Positions 5,903 through 7,632 of a stretch of DNA of 7,632 nt are shown here, in pieces. A program made the translations under genes and the position numbers. Origin of the DNA: Firmicutes bacterium UBA5389 (GTDB lineage Bacteria > Bacillota > DTU025); assembly GCA_002409965.1 (NCBI GenBank), contig DHON01000121.1, positions 1,918-9,549 on the forward strand, written 5' to 3'. Position 1 is the first letter of the stretch. Every line of letters starts with the position of its first letter. Below the pieces are notes generated by a model. It was not told the origin of the DNA and did no database searches. It saw only the letters and a list, made by a program, of their open reading frames with translations.

Positions 5903-7387
5903 GTGATAATCCGTAGGGCTCGTGCTGTTTTGGCCGCAGCTGTGATTTGCGGGTATTTGCTGATGCCAGTCATGCCGCGAGGTGTGGCCGCTGCGGAATC
6001 CGGTACCCTGAAACCGGAAGCGCGTGAGGGGTTCGAACAGCTGTTGTACAGCTACGACGCCTTCTGGGACGAGCCATATCCGGCGTCTCTGTCCTACAGC
6101 AAACCTGGCTCGGGAAGCGTGCCCTGGATCGTCTCGAAGGATGAAGCGCGGCACGATGTCGACTTCCTTTTCGGAGTGCTGAGGTACGGGTACGCAGGAT
6201 ATCGGTTTTTCGGCGGGGATGAGGCGTTCCTTGCGGCTAAGGAAGGCATCCTTGCAGATATAGACGCCATCCGCGGAGCGAACGTCATGTCTAGTCAGTT
6301 CGCGGCGATTCTTCAGCGGAGGCTCGGCTTCATCCAGGACGGCCATTTCTCCATCGCCGGCAGGACGATGTGCCGCAAATACCAGCTTTTTGCCAGGTTC
6401 GATATGGAGTTCGATGAACGAGACGGCAGGTTCTACGCGCGTCGAACGCCCGATCTATGGGCTGTATCGGTGGAGGGCGAAGATCCAGCACGATGGATGA
6501 AACCGTCGATAGACTCTGATGGAAGGGTGTTCTACTGCCTCGGCGCTGTAAGCGACTCCGACCGAGACATATGCGTTGAGCTTGAGTGGAGCGATGGCTC
6601 TTCTGAGTTCATCTGGCTTAACGTGGTTGATTCCGCTATCGTTGGGGGGCCGGTCTACCAGCTCAATCATGTGGAAGGCATTCCAGTGGTGGTTACACGA
6701 TTCTTGATGCCGCTGCCTGATACTGTGGAGCGGCTTGATGCATTAGTCCGTGACGCAGCCGAGCTCGGGGAAGCGGCGGCCGTTATACTCGACCTGCGGT
6801 CAAACGAAGGCGGGAGTGACTGGTATCCCGAGGAGTGGGTGAAGCGGTTCTCCGGCGCCGATGTGTGTTCAGCCGGCTTCGACGCTCAGCTGGTGACGAG
6901 CACAGCTGCGAAGATGCTCCAGAACACGGCGTCTTCCCTGGGGGCAGAGCTGCCCGCGATCGACGATTCGGCTGGGTCGGCGGATGTACAATCGTGGCTC
7001 GCGGGCATGGCTGATCCAGACAGGCCTGGCTGGGGCCGGGTATCTGCTGCCGAGAGCGTGAGGGCAGAAAACGATACACTCCTCGCTGTGCTGATCGACT
7101 CATATGTCTACTCCGCCGGCGAAAGCTTCGTCGGATTGCTGCGCCAACTCGATAACGTAGTGTTTGTGGGCATAAACACCTACGGCGCGACGTTCACGGG
7201 GAATGTCGGCGCGTGCCTGCTCCCGAATTCCAGACTGGAACTATCATGCGGCAGCCTGATATCCCTTGGCGAAGACCTATACAACTACGATGGTCGGGGC
7301 TATATGCCCGACTTCTGGGTCCGGCCCGATGAGGCGCTGGAGAGAGCGGTCAAGTACATTCAGGCTGTGCTAAGTGGCTCGCAGTAA
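5903..7387 (+). CDS. Exported S41 family peptidase, copy 2
   Basis: This 494-residue paralogue of the 3551-5047 product matches it along its whole length, most strongly at residues 80-235 and 390-488. It has a clear signal peptide: MIIRRARAV, a hydrophobic core at 9-23, and an Ala-rich region GVAAAES near 27-33 suited to signal peptidase I. Family motifs are LGFIQDGHFSI (141-151), VILDLRSNEGGSD (294-306), DSYVYSAGESF (399-409) with likely nucleophile Ser404, and GRGYMPDFWV (464-473). As in copy 1, the lysine position after the TxG turn is not lysine (NTYGATFTGNV, 425-435). Five cysteines, C157, C212, C224, C322 and C449, are shared with copy 1 and could form disulfides outside the cell. The GTG start at 5903 follows AGGGGGCGAG at 5889-5898. 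The two copies may differ in substrate, since residues 340-388 vary most. Confidence 0.83.
   Translation: MIIRRARAVLAAAVICGYLLMPVMPRGVAAAESGTLKPEAREGFEQLLYSYDAFWDEPYPASLSYSKPGSGSVPWIVSKDEARHDVDFLFGVLRYGYAGYRFFGGDEAFLAAKEGILADIDAIRGANVMSSQFAAILQRRLGFIQDGHFSIAGRTMCRKYQLFARFDMEFDERDGRFYARRTPDLWAVSVEGEDPARWMKPSIDSDGRVFYCLGAVSDSDRDICVELEWSDGSSEFIWLNVVDSAIVGGPVYQLNHVEGIPVVVTRFLMPLPDTVERLDALVRDAAELGEAAAVILDLRSNEGGSDWYPEEWVKRFSGADVCSAGFDAQLVTSTAAKMLQNTASSLGAELPAIDDSAGSADVQSWLAGMADPDRPGWGRVSAAESVRAENDTLLAVLIDSYVYSAGESFVGLLRQLDNVVFVGINTYGATFTGNVGACLLPNSRLELSCGSLISLGEDLYNYDGRGYMPDFWVRPDEALERAVKYIQAVLSGSQ
6205..6258 (+). repeat. Near-identical block shared by the two S41 genes (copy 2)
   Basis: This is the partner of 3859-3912: 53 of 54 bases agree, and the first 42 are identical. 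It lies in the same codon phase in both genes and may mark recent gene conversion. Confidence 0.85.
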
Positions 7388-7632
7388 GTCGTCGCGCCAT
7401 TCATCGGCGAGGCCGCAGGTTGTACAGAGTCGAGCAGATAGAAGGACCGATTTGATGAAAAGCGGAGCCCCTTGGGGCCCTTCGGCCGTTGTGGGAAGGG
7501 ATCCGTCAAAGTCGCGGACTCAGTTGCGCATCGTAGCTTGATCAACGAGCTTTTCGCCGCCGGCCTGGGTCCTAAAACCCCGGGTTTGCACAAACCCTGG
7601 GTTGTGGAGTCTATGCATTACCCACATCGCTG
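7388..7632. other. Non-coding 3' flank
   Basis: No convincing gene is seen in these 245 bases. A minus-strand frame is open over 7360-7593, but it overlaps the end of the peptidase gene and its translation resembles nothing I know. The stretch contains small GC dyads around 7467-7487 and the longer hairpin at 7576-7603. Confidence 0.5.
7576..7603. terminator. Hairpin, possible bidirectional terminator
   Basis: AACCC at 7576-7580 pairs with GGGTT at 7599-7603 and GGGTTT at 7582-7587 pairs with AAACCC at 7592-7597, with one C/T mismatch between and a GCAC loop: 11 pairs in all. No T-run follows on the + strand. On the minus strand the stem runs into TTTTAGG, so it suits a convergent gene beyond the window better. 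It lies almost 190 bases after the peptidase stop. Confidence 0.4.

Noticed and set aside
7360..7593. 77-codon minus-strand frame at the right end
   Set aside because: It overlaps the peptidase 3' end, has no recognisable product and no clear ribosome binding site.

Overview
The window carries five convincing genes, all on the + strand, in DNA of moderately high GC. Purine-rich Shine-Dalgarno sites, one TTG and one GTG start, and protein families common in Gram-positive anaerobes suggest a high-GC member of the Bacillota (Firmicutes) or a neighbouring lineage. No rRNA, tRNA, CRISPR array or intact insertion sequence is visible, and the taxonomic guess is only moderately firm.

Layout. Bases 1-306 are non-coding: a strong GC hairpin, then a stretch (199-300) that looks like the scrambled, internally deleted remains of an ABC-transporter ATPase gene related to the intact one downstream. 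A GNAT-like acetyltransferase gene (307-1176) starts directly on this remnant. A 527-base gap (1177-1703) follows, with small dyads and a possible minus-strand coding scrap. Next is an ABC exporter pair, ATPase (1704-2660) and six-helix ABC-2 permease (2657-3394), joined by an ATGA overlap. After 156 bases with a plausible promoter comes an exported S41-type peptidase (3551-5047), a SAM-dependent methyltransferase joined to it by a TGATG overlap (5047-5826), and a second S41 peptidase paralogous to the first (5903-7387). The last 245 bases hold a long hairpin that may be a terminator.

How the genes may work together. The ATPase and permease should form one ABC-2 exporter. The two S41 proteins carry N-terminal export signals and would act outside the membrane, while the methyltransferase is cytosolic. 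The common orientation, two start/stop overlaps and short gaps suggest one or two transcription units. A module that modifies and exports a small molecule or peptide and trims it outside the cell is possible, but this is inference from gene order; no precursor peptide was found.

The strongest oddities are the mosaic ABC-ATPase remnant before the acetyltransferase, the paralogous peptidase pair flanking a methyltransferase with a near-identical block inside otherwise diverged genes, and the absence of the usual catalytic lysine position in both S41 proteins.
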